Source: Lingula anatina (lineage: Eukaryota; Brachiopoda; Lingulata; Lingulida; Lingulidae). From it: 41,896 nt of DNA. Position numbers and translations under genes: made by a program. Shown here one piece after another: positions 1 to 10,988 of the stretch. Below the pieces are notes generated by a model. It ran no database searches. It was not told the origin of the DNA and saw nothing but the letters and a program-made list of their open reading frames with translations. Each line of letters starts with the position of its first letter. Position 1 is the stretch's first letter. The DNA lies in assembly GCF_001039355.2 (NCBI RefSeq), contig NW_019775573.1, positions 58,324-100,219 of the forward strand, in the 5' to 3' direction.

Positions 1-952
1 GGGGCCGTCGTTTTGGATTGGTTTGCCATTGATATTGTCATGGAGATATCACCCTTTTACAATTATACGAAAGGCTGGCCGCGGCCAGCGATCATCGCCC
101 GGAAAATTTCAGTGACATTCTGTCCAAAGCAGCACATACCAGGTTTTTTTGTAGCGAAAAAAGGGTCGACAAGAGCGTCGTGGTATTTGGTGGACTGAAG
201 GCCGGACAGGCCACCCGATAGTTGGCTACTACGTGTGAGTCGAAGTAGACAAAATGGCATCGACCGAAATTACCTTTTTTAGATTTGGTAGTAGGAAGCA
301 TAGGCCTATCTTTGCTTCATTTTTTAAAACAATTCTGTGAAGTGTTTACAATGCTTTAATTTTCTGAGAGTACAAATAAAGACACGCTATTATATTTGTT
401 TTATTGATTGCTATACCAACAGAATGCATGAAATAACCTTAAATAGATTTGGTAATATTCAGCATATATATTCATGACTTTTTACCTTTCTACAAAGTAG
501 GCCCTATTCACAATGCTTTAATATTTTGAGAACATGGATAAAGACATGTTGTTAGTTTGATGCGTGTTTCTGTGGTAAATTAGTGTTTCCAGCTGTGTAC
601 TGAAAACATAACTTTTCTTAAGCAGGTCTTTTTTTTTTTGGACTGTTTTTTTTTCGCCCGCTCGCACCGATTTTGGGGTCCCCAGAGGATGTCATCCATA
701 AAAATAAAAAAGTGTGGCCTTATGTATATCAGCAGCTAGTCTAATCGTAACTCGTACAGCCGCGATTTAAACAAGTAATTTTGTTGCTGGGTGGCTCCAA
801 CGATTTGACCGTTGGAACGCATGTGAAATAAAGGTCTTTTAATTATTTGATTTTAAACACACGCTGGCTGCATGGAATCTTCGACCTTACAAACTTTTCA
901 AAATAATAAAAGCAAAGAGAATCAAGTGAAATTAAACACAAAAGGTATCATC
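1..952. other. AT-rich non-coding stretch upstream of the tRNA
   Basis: No exon with convincing splice sites or a known domain was found here. The first 260 bases are less AT-rich than the rest and carry overlapping open frames on both strands, including a 65-residue frame on the minus strand at 63-260 that I could not assign. From about 300 on the sequence is AT-rich with poly-T runs near 630-655. A missing first exon of the downstream VWC gene could lie here or before the window, but no ATG followed by a signal-peptide-like stretch and a phase-1 donor was seen. Confidence 0.5.
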
Positions 953-1024
953 AGGGGGCACCCGGATTTGAACCGGGGACCTCTCGATCTGCAGTCGAAT
1001 GCTCTACCACTGAGCTATACCCCC
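953..1024 (-). tRNA. tRNA-Cys: tRNA-Cys (anticodon GCA)
   Basis: The minus strand reads as a 72-nt cloverleaf. The 7-bp acceptor stem is GGGGGTA paired with TGCCCCC, with discriminator T at 953. An A box (TAGCTCAGTGG) and a B box (GGTTCAAATCC) are present, and the anticodon GCA lies at plus positions 990-992 in the loop CTGCAGA. There is no intron and CCA is not encoded, as expected for a eukaryotic nuclear tRNA. The sequence closely matches the conserved animal tRNA-Cys as I know it. It lies on the opposite strand to, and upstream of, the VWC gene. If that gene has further 5' exons beyond the window, the tRNA sits in one of its introns. Confidence 0.97.
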
Positions 1025-1968
1025 TACATATTTCTTCTGTCATCTAAGGCAGACCTGGTATGTTACTGCTTATCAGGTTATTTATGAGGCTATCTACTTT
1101 GCATACCTTAACCGCCGGCATATCAATAATTATATTCACTTACAATAGGTATAGCGATAGCATCTTAGCAGATGTGCTCTTGTGATGCAGATCTTATCGT
1201 TACTCTCGCCAAGTTCAGATTTTTTTCATAAGTAGGTTTATGTGGTCGCTAGTAAATAAATGTTCTCCGTTTTTTTATTTTGGACAAATATCCTGACTAT
1301 CCTCCCCATTTCATACTTTTCACACTTTACTTAAGAGGGGAGCGAGAAGATACTGCGGTTTTAGACATTTAGGAATGTGACCCGCACTTCTTATCAAAAG
1401 ATAACAACATTTACAGACGTCATTTAATCAACCACACACATTTAATCAACTACTCAAGCTGGATGTGACTTCATGTTATATTTATATTTCTACTGAGAAA
1501 ACCGTTTGTGCCTTCACTTTATTTTCGCTATCTGCAGTGTTTAAGGCCTCATGTACCGGTATACTTCACACTGCATACCTGTTTCTTATTTTTCATAATA
1601 TAAATTTGTTTTGTCTTTTTTTTTATTTTAATTTCTTTACAGTTTAGCTTCTGTATGTAAGTGCTGGCGTGTTTCGGGTTGTACTCAGAGCACACGATTA
1701 AATTGAAATACCTTATTTAACTTTCCATGATAAATATTGTAAACCTCTCAACTGCGTCTGTTTTCCATTTTTTCATCTAAAGGACGTTTACACTGCCCAG
1801 GGAAATTATAAACAAAGGGTTGGGAAAAGAATTAACGAAATATAATGCTACTCATATAAATTGATAAACACTAATTTAAAAAATAATATATCTGGGTGAA
1901 AAATTAGTTATTTGTTGTTCTTGGTAATTAATTCAGTATTAAATGGGTCATTATGGTATACCTTCCAG
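1025..1968. other. AT-rich intron or intergenic stretch before the first VWC exon
   Basis: No supported exon was found. A hydrophobic open frame at 1465-1647 is made of T-rich sequence without a usable donor. The stretch ends at the acceptor (ttccag) of the first recognisable VWC exon at 1969. That exon starts in phase 1, so an upstream coding exon must exist. Confidence 0.5.
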
Positions 1969-2664
1969 CTGGCTGTTTCTACAAGGGTCAGTATTATTTG
2001 GAAGGACAGAAGTGGAACGACGGCTGCTCATACAACTGTATCTGTGAGGATGGCGCCACAGGACAATACAAATGCCTGGAAAGGTAAAGGAATAATGGCG
2101 CGCGCGTGTAACGTGTGTTTGCGCGTAGGCGAGTAGGCGTAGGCGAGTAGGCGCGTTTAGAGCCTATTTACTAGACCATTCCATCCCTTAAGTAAACCTT
2201 TCGACCCTTATATCAAAAGTTCGTATATTAAAAAAAGAACAAAATAATTACTCGAACTTAAATTATAATGTTAATTATAATCTTGTTGCTTATACAGTAT
2301 TTTTTTTTTTTTTTTTTTGCAATCATAATTATTGTCCTCGAAATTATTGAAATCACAACAATTCTATCGCTTCGCTCTAATCCTGTATATATTTTCTTAC
2401 ACACCAGGTGCCCGAAGTTTGAGAACCTTCCTCCCCAGTGTAAACTAGCCGAAGATCCCAATGACCTGTGCTGTCAGTACCCCTCTTGTGTATGGACCGG
2501 GGGTGGCACCACCTTCACCGGTATTGGGGGCGTTAGTGGCTACATTCCAGTACCTATCTTTGGACCTGCTATAATTGGTATTGGAACCCCTACTAACCCA
2601 GGTGGTATCACGGGCGGCACAGGGACTGGAACTACGGGAACTGGAACTACTGGGACAGGAACAG
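1969..2664 (+). CDS. VWC domain 1 plus Gly/Thr linker (exons 1969-2083 and 2408-2664)
   Basis: The first half contains GCFYKGQYY, the conserved Trp in KWNDGC, then CSYNCIC and YKC. The phase-2 intron falls just before the sixth cysteine. The second half runs RCPKFENLPPQC to DPNDLCCQYPSC. About 70 further residues form a linker that ends in alternating Gly-Thr repeats (GTGTTGTGTTGTGTG) and closes in phase 1. Confidence 0.9.
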
Positions 2665-4779
2665 GTATGGACAGGTGTTTACCGTAGATGTAATTTGTAC
2701 ATGTCTACCCTTTGATTGACATTATAACGCGTTTAAGATTCGTCCATTTTAACTTAGGGAGCCGTGGTCATTGGGATACTGCCCGCTTGTCACCTTGATT
2801 TCGTTTTCTGTTGTGTTTTATCACTGTAGGTTTTGTGTCATGTAGCTTTGAATTGAAAGATACTACACACACTGGTCAATAGAAGTGTCACTCTCTGAAT
2901 CAAAGTAATTAAAGTAATAATGCCTGGTCTACTTATAATGTGACTACTGAGTATAAAACTGCTGTACCATGGAATTATATTGTTGGTCTTTTTGTGAAAT
3001 TTGATGTTTATAAAATGATACCAGGAGCATATCATTCCACAGTCATTTGTCTCCACCAAAGTATTGGTTCAGTAGGGGTGACACTTCTATTGTCCAGTGT
3101 GTGTAGTAACTTTGATAATTTGTCTGTACCAGCATTGCAGATATTATTATTATTATTTCTTATTTCAGGCAAGTGTGTTTTTAAAGGCAAGCAATACTCA
3201 GAGGGCCAGACATGGAGAGACGGATGTGACCTGAGCTGCACATGCGTACACGGTGCCAGTGGCTCGTACCGGTGCTCAGATATGTAAGTGAGATATTTCC
3301 GAGCTCTGTAAGGTGTTGGGTACTTGACATTAATTTGCAACTCGGCCTTCATGAGTTAGGCTTTATTGTTGTAGCTAAAGTATATTGGCATTTTATCTGT
3401 AGCACTTCTACAATGATGTTGAATGATCTACCCTGTATCACGTTTTCATATCTATGGGATTTTGTCACACCGGTCTGTATATCTACCAGCAAACCAACAA
3501 GAGCTTATTATTAATATATTTATTTTATTGATATTAGATCTGAATCTGTTTGTGGCAGCTCTAAACTCATCTGAAAAACTCATCAGAAAAATATCATTTT
3601 AATATTTCAATTTTAAAAAGTTTTTATATTTTATCCTTGTGAAGTGCATTGATATGTACCGTCAAATAATACATGTAGAATGCTCTATGTAAGAAATTAT
3701 TATTATTATTATCTGCTCCATATGAACAGTTGTCCTACCATCCCTAACCTACCACCCCAGTGTACCCTGGTCACGGATCCCAAGGAGGCCTGCTGTAAGA
3801 TACCCCAGTGCAGCGGGACTGGCAGCGTGGCGACCACTGTCCAGCCAAGACCACAGAGTGGAGGTCAGTGCTTCTCAAATCCGGCCGTTTAAAGTAAATG
3901 TAATTTTGATATCGAGATAAAGGTATTTAAAGAAGTTTGATTTACAGTTGCTCTCTCCATGGCCTATGAGAAATGTGGCCGTGTTAATTGTACATTTTAT
4001 TGTAAATGTCAATAATCCAGTCTTTTAAACGCAATCGAACACACTCTTTCTTCCCATATTTCAGATTACTGCTACTACAAGGGCCGCTATTACCAGCAAG
4101 GACAAACCTGGGATGACGGTTGCGCCAGTAGATGTCGCTGTGAAGACGCACAGGCCGGGTTCTACAGCTGCAGCAACAGGTGCCCCACGTATCCCAGCAT
4201 TCCATACTGGTGCCGGTTGGTGACGGATCCCAAGGACAGCTGCTGCAGAGTGCCGTCATGTAACCCCGATTTGATCTCAGGGGGCGCGTCCGGATCGGGG
4301 CAGATTATTCCATCAATCCCTGGTGTGATCACCGGAACCGGAACTGCCACTGGGGCAGGGTCAGGTGGTAACATAGGTATGGTAACAGTGTTACACAGTT
4401 TGTTGAAAAACATAAGACAAATGAAAACGTTAAACGTTTGTTAGAGTTCAGTGAGGGTGATGTTTGTCGGATTTTAGGTTAGTTTTACTAAAATGCTTGC
4501 TACATTAAAGTGATGGAAGAACATGCATCGGATTATTTTTGAAATGGCAAATGAAAAAAGACAAACGTTCATTAAAAGTTCAGTGAAAGTGGTAGGGTCT
4601 ACTTGTATTTGTCGGCTATTAGTTTGGTTTTCCTTAAATGCAAGTTTTAAGGAATATTTTAATAAAGGAAATCACTCCCAACACTTCTCAATATCTGTTG
4701 CAGTTGTTGAACAAAAGATTAAAAAAAATGTAAAAATGGATGTGGGGATAAAGGCATGATGTGGATATCATATATATAT

Positions 4780-4825
<46 letters not shown>

Positions 4826-7800
4826 TTTTATATATATTTTAATATGATATCATTATATTAAAATATAATGATATACATTAAAATATATATATAAAAATCT
4901 ATATATTTTAATATGATATCATTATATTAAAATATAATGATATATATTAAAATATATATATATAAAAATCTATATATTTTAATATGATATCATTATGTAA
5001 TATAATGAAATAAGATAATTATATGGTATTAAACCATCACAAACCAAGAAGCCGTTGTCACTGCTCCTTCCCTCCCTCCCAAAATCATGTGCATAGATAA
5101 TAGAGCCATTATTTTACTCTTATTTGCGTAGGTTACTGTATGTATGGTGGCAATAAGTATTACCAGTACCAGATATGGCAGGACGGCTGCGACTACAACT
5201 GCGAGTGTGTGGACAGTAACACCGGAAGTTACACATGTCAACAAAAGTGAGGCGCATACTTAATGATAGTAAATATAATTACTGCGCGCGTCTCTTAACT
5301 GTGGTACGACTGTAAGAAGCTGGGCTTAAGATAAGCCGTAATCATTATTAAATTGTTTATTTTTTGTACAAAGCAATTGTAAGTGCGTATGTAGAAGTCG
5401 AATAGAGCATGTGATGCTGTAATATGTATGTAATGAACTGACAGATATGCGTTTCCTTCACTTCTCCGTGGAAAGTAAATTTTTCCCCAAAGCAGGCAAT
5501 ACATCTTATCCAGATTTCACTGCATATGAACCGTGGTATATTTTTAACTTTATAGATGTTCACGCTACGCAAACTTGCCATCTGAATGCAAACTCATCCA
5601 GGATCCCAAAGATCAATGTTGCCAGATTCCTCAGTGTGATTTCAGCAGTAGAACGACACAGGCGGTGGTCACCGGGACAGGTAGGTCAATAGCACTGTGG
5701 CAGTGAGCCGCGGTGTCTTTCTTTCAAGCGCTCTTTTTAAGAAAACGTTCGACAATAATAATCAGCATTCAGGTGTCCGTAAGCATACTGAACCATTTAG
5801 ACAATCTTGTCAACTGCACGCATGTTAACTCTTTTCATGCATTTTTTGTTATCTGTACGCAGTATATGCGGGTATAATTCTGTTTCATGTTAAAACAGTA
5901 TCTCTACGCAGTTTTGTATAATTTTCCAGCAATTTTGGACAAAAACATGTTCAGTGCTATTTTTCATTATAAAGAAGTATATGTTTTATATTGGGCTCGT
6001 ATTTGAGAGATCTTAATTTTCACAGGATATTCGTGCACATTCAACGGTGTCCGCTACAATCCCGGACAGTCCTGGGACGTCGGCTGCCAGTACCGCTGCA
6101 CGTGTGAGAATGGTTTCTATAAATGCCAACAAAGGTATTTGAACCTAATTAGGGACGACTAGAAGCACTGGGCAGAGTTAAATCAACACTATGTCACCTT
6201 ATTTAATAATGACATAGGACAAACATAATGACATAGCCTAGGACAAAGATTAAATGAATTGGACTATCGAAATTATGAATGTCGCTTGAATGTTGTTATC
6301 TTGATGACAAAACTATGGCATCGACAGCCAAAACTTCTGAGAATATGCTCCATGAATTTGACAAAACTTTAAAAAAGTATAATATCTGTAAGCCCTTTTC
6401 CTGAATATACATGTATCTTGTTATACACTGAAATATTGCAGTGAAACATAACTTAAGTATGGTATTTATACATAACAGGTGTTCTCAGTACGCGAGCCTG
6501 CCCGCCCAGTGTCGACTGGAACCAGATCCATCAGACACCTGCTGTATGCTGCCCACATGTGACTGGTCAGGTGGCACCCAGATCACGGCCACTGTGGCCA
6601 CTATCACAGGTGTAAACCCGGCGCAGGGAGGAAACACTGGCGGAGTCACTGGAGTTGGAGGCAGCGTCCCTGTTGGAACCGTCAGTACCTTTGTCGGCAT
6701 CGGCTCCTTCCCACCGGGCTACACCGGGTCCAGAAGTAAGGAAATATAATTTTCTAGATGTTCAGTGATTTACTGAACTGAACAGAGGTACCCAGTATAA
6801 TGTTCTCTATTCTCCAAATAGAGCATTTACTTGAGGTTGTTATTTTAATAAAATTAGAACTATAGCAAGCATTCAGTATTCACTGAAAAGTGGTTTGTAT
6901 ATGTTGTTTTATGTGCAGTGCGTAAATTTATACAATGCCAGAATGCTCATTCACTAGTGCACATTTTGTGGGATGTCGGTGGGTATGGTGTCCATTATTA
7001 ACCAATTATTAAAACTTGTCTTTTAGACGGCTGCTTCTATAAAGGCACTCTCCATGCCACCGGATCTTCATGGGCCGACGGATGTGACTTCGACTGTCAG
7101 TGTATCGACGGTACCGTCGGCATGTATCAGTGCAGGAACAAGTAAGTGGAACCAATGCCCTAGATAGAACTCTGTCTAAGTCGTATTTGTCTGTGATTTC
7201 ATACAAATTTGAAAACAGTGTAATATTTTCCTTTGTAAGAAAAGAGACATACCACCTGCTTTTTCAATCTTTTATGTTCTACCCATTATCTAATCTAATG
7301 TACTGCTGCATAGACATGGCATATGGTTTTCTTTTATCGAGCATTTTTATTTAAACCATCAAGGTGTCCTCAGTATCCAAATCTTCCAAACACGTGCTCA
7401 CTTGTGACGTCACCAGGACAGTGCTGTAAAGTAGTGCAATGTATGTATGGCCGGTGTATTGATATTTTCTGTCAAAGTAGAATGATGAGAATTGGGTGTG
7501 TGCCATGTGATGGTTACTGTCTGATTTTTAAGTACATACTTGATAAGCACAGCTGACGTTACCTGTCAAATTAAATCAGGAAACAAACACAGAATTTGGA
7601 TAAATGGAAACAATGTCAGTTCGACAGACGCCGTTTAAAACGTTTTAAAAACTGGTGAACGTTCAAACACTACGTGGGAATAATTGTTGTGCCGCAATGT
7701 TTAAATTTGTGTTTGATGTTTTTATACACACCATGGTATTTTCTCTTTGCTGCGTTCTAGGTAGTAACACCGGCGTGGGAGGGGGAACCACTGCTAACCC

Positions 7801-9800
7801 GGGAACAGGAACCGGAACAGGACCTGGTAAGGGCATGCGTGGTGCTTTTATATTAAAATTACCAGTTTTCAGCAGAACCCCAATTGAGAGTAAAATAGTA
7901 ATTTAATCACTTTATAATATTACCAGAATGCACAGCTTTATCTATAAATACGTACAACACAGCTAATTAGTAACCTTTTGAACCTTTCTGATTTCATTTC
8001 TCTTTTAATCGTACCTACATGTATTTCACTCGGTTTACTATTAAAAAGAAATCTTTTTTTTTACTACCCCTGCCATGTAATCAGGAACATGTCGGGACAA
8101 GCTTCCAAACTGTAACAACTACCCCCAGTCCGCGTGCGAGGGTATCTACCAGCCTTGGGCACGAGACAACTGCGCCAACCGTTGTAACCTTTGTGGTAAG
8201 GGGCGAATGAGGCATCAGTTAATTACTTATACATAGCACGCTCTTCTGAAAGCTCATATGCTAGTGGACTTTCTTAATGAGGGCTATGTTGGCTTATGAT
8301 TTTCATTGGTTGTTAATCTGATTTTCATGAAGAAGGTTTCAAAGCAAGAGCTTTTTTCACATTAGGTGATACATGTAAGGTTTATTTATTATTTCTAAAG
8401 GAATTTAAAAGTTAAAGTATAATGTCATAGTGATAGAATCTCAAAAGAAGTGCACACTTGGAACTTAAACTATGCACTATGACCATATTAATTGGTATTG
8501 TTCATATGAACAGGCAGTACTGGCGGTTCTACTGGAGGAACCGGTACTGGTACTGGAACCGGTGGAAGCAGTGCCAACGGCACCATTGCCGTCATCACTG
8601 GGAACAATGGACCTGTAATTAGTGAGACAAGTATGCGATCATGCAACTCCTTTGTCACTTACAACTTACTCTCCCTCTCCCCCTCCCCCCTCTCTCTCTC
8701 TGTCTCTCTCTCTCTCTCTCTGACCAAAATAAGATGACGAAGGTTAATTACTTTAACAAGTCAAATTAGAATTAAACCAATTATGAGAAATCAAATGTAG
8801 CTAAGATGCTCCTTTCTGTGGGAGTTCCCATGTATTCACCATTATGTAATGGCACTCCTGTTTATAGACAAACGGTTAAAATTACTGAACCCAATTCATT
8901 ACACGATGCAAATAACGTGTGTATCTAAAGAAGACTGTACCTTAATTCTGTTAAATTTTTCAGCCAACAAATGCCTGTATAAGGGTAAGTTGTACAACAA
9001 GGATGAGGTTTGGTATGATGGCTGCGACTACAGGTGTTCGTGTGGTTCCGCCGGCAAATATACCTGTTATAAGAGGTAAGTACATTAAAACAAGGTCCGG
9101 TGAACAAAAAGGTCTTTGGCCTAATTAGTCTAAACTTTAACCCAGAAAATTGATTTTGCTTATCTTCCATAGAAGTCCGCGTAAACATAAGTAAGGACTG
9201 GTTACGTCTTTCTTGTTATGGTATTGGTTCATTTCTATTGGACTACAACTAATCTGTCTTAGATCAAAGTTAACAAAATTTTTAATGTACAGTGATGGTC
9301 AATTATTGGGTAAAAGTTCATTTTTTGTAAAAAGTCCGCGATGTTTTCAAAGTTGATCTGAATTCACTGCATATTACATACTTATGAAGTAGATTTTAAT
9401 AATCTGATTGCACGCACCCTCAAGATTGAAAAGTGTGTTTTGGCCTAAATTGGTCCAGCTTTGTGTACGTAACCCCAGTGTCCACCGTCCACGTGACCAA
9501 GAACTATAACGTAATGACCAAAATTTAAAAAAAATTAACTTCATTGATAAATATGAAAACATGATTTTTTTCGTATTTTGAAGCACATTGTGATTTATTC
9601 AAATCACTTCTTTACGCATATCTGAAAAAATTAACTATGCACATCCCTCTGAATTCACTCCTTATATCAACAGGTGCCCTACATGGCAGCTTCCATCAGC
9701 ATGTAGTCTCCAGGCTCCGGAGTTTGGCAAGTGTTGTTCTAAACCGGTCTGCCCGGCAGGATACACCATCCAATACCCAGACGGCTATGTTGACCAATAG
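1969..9800 (+). CDS. Multi-VWC / ShKT domain secreted protein (5' partial, 16 exons)
   Basis: Exons: 1969-2083, 2408-2664, 3169-3283, 3730-3863, 4065-4376, 5132-5246, 5556-5680, 6026-6134, 6479-6735, 7027-7141, 7364-7440, 7761-7826, 8085-8195, 8514-8630, 8964-9075, 9674-9800 (stop TAG 9798-9800). All junctions are GT/AG and every phase agrees, giving 753 residues without an internal stop. Seven VWC domains each carry ten cysteines, with a CxxxCxC motif in the first half and a CC-x4-C motif in the second. They are separated by linkers rich in Gly and Thr; a ShKT domain and a linker exon precede VWC7. VWC domains typically bind BMP/TGF-beta ligands or act in extracellular matrix, so a secreted matrix or adhesive role is likely but inferred. 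The first seen exon starts in phase 1, so the start codon and signal peptide lie upstream. No close named orthologue is recognised. Confidence 0.9.
3169..3863 (+). CDS. VWC domain 2 (exons 3169-3283 and 3730-3863)
   Basis: The first-half exon is 115 nt, the same length as in VWC domains 1, 4 and 6. It encodes KCVFKGKQY, TWRDGC and CDLSCTC. The second exon encodes CPTIPNLPPQC, DPKEACCKIPQC and a short Ser/Gly/Pro linker. The acceptor at 3168 follows a T-rich tract with an ATT repeat. Donors are gtaagt (3284) and gtcagt (3864). Confidence 0.88.
4065..4376 (+). CDS. VWC domain 3 in a single undivided exon
   Basis: One 312-nt exon holds both halves: DYCYYKGRYY, TWDDGC, CASRCRC, then NRCPTYPSIPYWC, DPKDSCCRVPSC and a Gly/Thr linker ending in NIG. 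At the position where the other six VWC domains have a phase-2 intron (AG|G before TGC), the exon reads straight through AACAGGTGC. This is the pattern left by precise loss of an intron. Confidence 0.9.
4781..4996. repeat. (TAGA)n microsatellite plus palindromic AT-rich array of about 70-bp units
   Basis: A TAGA tetranucleotide run at 4781-4824 is followed by about two and a half copies of a unit roughly 70 bp long. The GATATC cores are at 4846, 4915 and 4986. Each unit is an interrupted palindrome, with TTAATATGATATCATTATA facing its own complement, so single strands could fold into hairpins. It lies in the intron between VWC domains 3 and 4. Confidence 0.8.
5132..5680 (+). CDS. VWC domain 4 (exons 5132-5246 and 5556-5680)
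   Basis: The first half encodes YCMYGGNKYYQYQIWQDGC, then CDYNCEC and YTCQQK. The second half encodes CSRYANLPSEC, DPKDQCCQIPQC and a short linker ending VVTGTG. The splice phases match the other two-exon VWC units (1 in, 2 between halves, 1 out). Confidence 0.88.
6026..6735 (+). CDS. VWC domain 5 plus long linker (exons 6026-6134 and 6479-6735)
   Basis: The first half encodes YSCTFNGVRYNPGQSW, CQYRCTC and FYKCQQR; it is two residues shorter than the others. The second half encodes CSQYASLPAQC and DPSDTCCMLPTC, followed by about 60 linker residues rich in Gly, Thr and Val. Exon 6479-6735 has the same length (257 nt) as the second exon of VWC domain 1. Confidence 0.88.
7027..7826 (+). CDS. 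VWC domain 6 split over three exons
   Basis: Exons 7027-7141, 7364-7440 and 7761-7826. The first half encodes NGCFYKGTLH, SWADGC, CDFDCQC and YQC. The second half encodes CPQYPNLPNTC and GQCCKVVQ. An extra intron then interrupts the codon of the tenth cysteine (T at 7440, GT at 7761). The third exon is the linker, ending in alternating Gly-Thr residues and GPG. The extra intron makes this the only VWC unit with its linker on a separate exon. Confidence 0.85.
8085..8195 (+). CDS. ShKT (ShK-like) domain exon
   Basis: This 111-nt exon encodes a complete six-cysteine ShKT domain: CRDKLPNC, then NNYPQSAC, W at the usual place, and NCANRCNLCG at the end. ShKT domains are common in secreted invertebrate proteins, including matrix proteins and peptidases. 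The context here, one domain inside a multi-VWC protein, does not suggest a venom peptide. The exon is bounded by phase-1 introns, so it could have been inserted by exon shuffling. Confidence 0.9.
8514..8630 (+). CDS. Gly/Thr/Ser-rich linker exon
   Basis: This 117-nt exon encodes a low-complexity linker starting GSTGGSTGGTGTGTGTGG and ending VISET. It has no cysteines, is phase 1 at both ends, and joins the ShKT domain to the last VWC domain. A CT-rich microsatellite (8669-8722) lies just after its donor. Confidence 0.82.
8669..8722. repeat. CT/C-rich microsatellite
   Basis: A polypyrimidine tract changing from CCCTCC-type sequence to (TC)n, in the intron following the Gly/Thr linker exon. 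Confidence 0.85.
8964..9800 (+). CDS. VWC domain 7 and C-terminus (exons 8964-9075 and 9674-9800)
   Basis: The first half encodes NKCLYKGKLY, VWYDGC, CDYRCSC and YTCYKR. The last exon encodes CPTWQLPSAC, GKCCSKPVC and a short tail ending DGYVDQ before the stop TAG. The final VWC is complete, so the protein ends soon after its last domain with no membrane anchor. Confidence 0.88.
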
Positions 9801-10199
9801 GCACACAGCACGTGCACGGAAACTGCCGATAACTGCCGAAACGATACGTACTTAGAAAACTTCACCACGATATAGCAGACAAACATTTTTTATTGTTAAC
9901 TTTTAATCTACCTCTGATTCATTTCATTATTTGCACCGTTAGGATGAAGGTGGTTAAATTGATCAATGATCAGCGCTCTTAATGACGGGCAATTTTGAAG
10001 AGTTCTTGTCAAGTCCATTGACATGAGTATTGATGACAATATGGATATATTCGAACAATGCTAATGTAACAAACAGGTGACTTTTTTATTTGTTATTGTT
10101 TTTTAATGTAATTGTGATTCTGATGTTACTGATTTGAAGAACAACTGCTTCTAAACAAATAGACGAAGTGCATGGAATGAATGCTGAATTGAAATTATG

Positions 10200-10220
10200 A
10201 ATAAAGATGTTGCAAATAAA
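10200..10220 (+). terminator. Polyadenylation signals of the VWC/ShKT gene
   Basis: Two AATAAA hexamers, at 10200-10205 and 10215-10220, lie about 400 nt downstream of the stop codon. The 9801-10199 stretch is therefore the likely 3' UTR. Confidence 0.65.
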
Positions 10221-10988
10221 GAAAGAGACTTTGTTCCAGACACTGTGCAGAAAAAAAAGCTCATGTGTGTAAATGTTATGTAAGGTATACGTTTTATGTA
10301 TTCAATGCACGAATTTCTTTATGTGACTTTTTAACCCAGATGTAATTTCTTTTTACAAAACGATCGATATTTAGGTTTCATCATTCCCCTTTAAAATAGA
10401 AATTGGCAACACAATCGAATATGGGTGTAAGACATTAGTTTATTTTTTTCCGTCCTGAAATACATGTAAGAAGAGGGCATGCACTCTTTAGTCCAGGGGT
10501 TTATGAAAAATCCTTCAAATTTGAAAGTCAAGCACAACACTTAAGTGCACTGCGGAAAAGACATTTGTTTGAATTATCGCGGAGGTATACACGTGTGGTC
10601 AAGTAAGGAAATGTGAGATGTTGCTTCCACACTGTTACCGAGGTCACGACTGAATGTTATTTTACGCTTAGAAATCTTTTCCAATCCTGACAAAATTCAT
10701 GCTTGCCTCTAACGATGGATATTTTCACAAAAACCTTAACATAACTGCTGGACTGTATCGCCCGTGTCATATTTCAGTTGTGTTCGCGATAGTCTAATTT
10801 ACAATGCATACGCACAAAATATCAGTTATGGTGTATTATATATTGAATGTAATCTTATGCTTGGAAATATATTTGACTTATAACCAATCCCAATCCGGCA
10901 AATGGTATGCCTGCATCTCAAATTATGTTAAAACCTTACCATACCTGTAACTGGTGGACTATACCGTCCTTATCACTTTTCAGTTGTA

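Noticed and set aside
872-1087. 71-residue open frame on the plus strand
   Set aside because: It overlaps the tRNA-Cys gene in antisense and has no family resemblance; its GC-rich core is the tRNA itself.
1465-1647. Hydrophobic frame that could be a signal peptide for the VWC gene
   Set aside because: The sequence is T-rich, lacks a donor in phase 1, and its hydrophobic run extends far beyond a normal signal peptide.
8085-8195. ShK-type venom toxin
   Set aside because: The ShKT domain is one exon inside a large VWC protein with in-phase splicing on both sides; nothing indicates a separate toxin gene.
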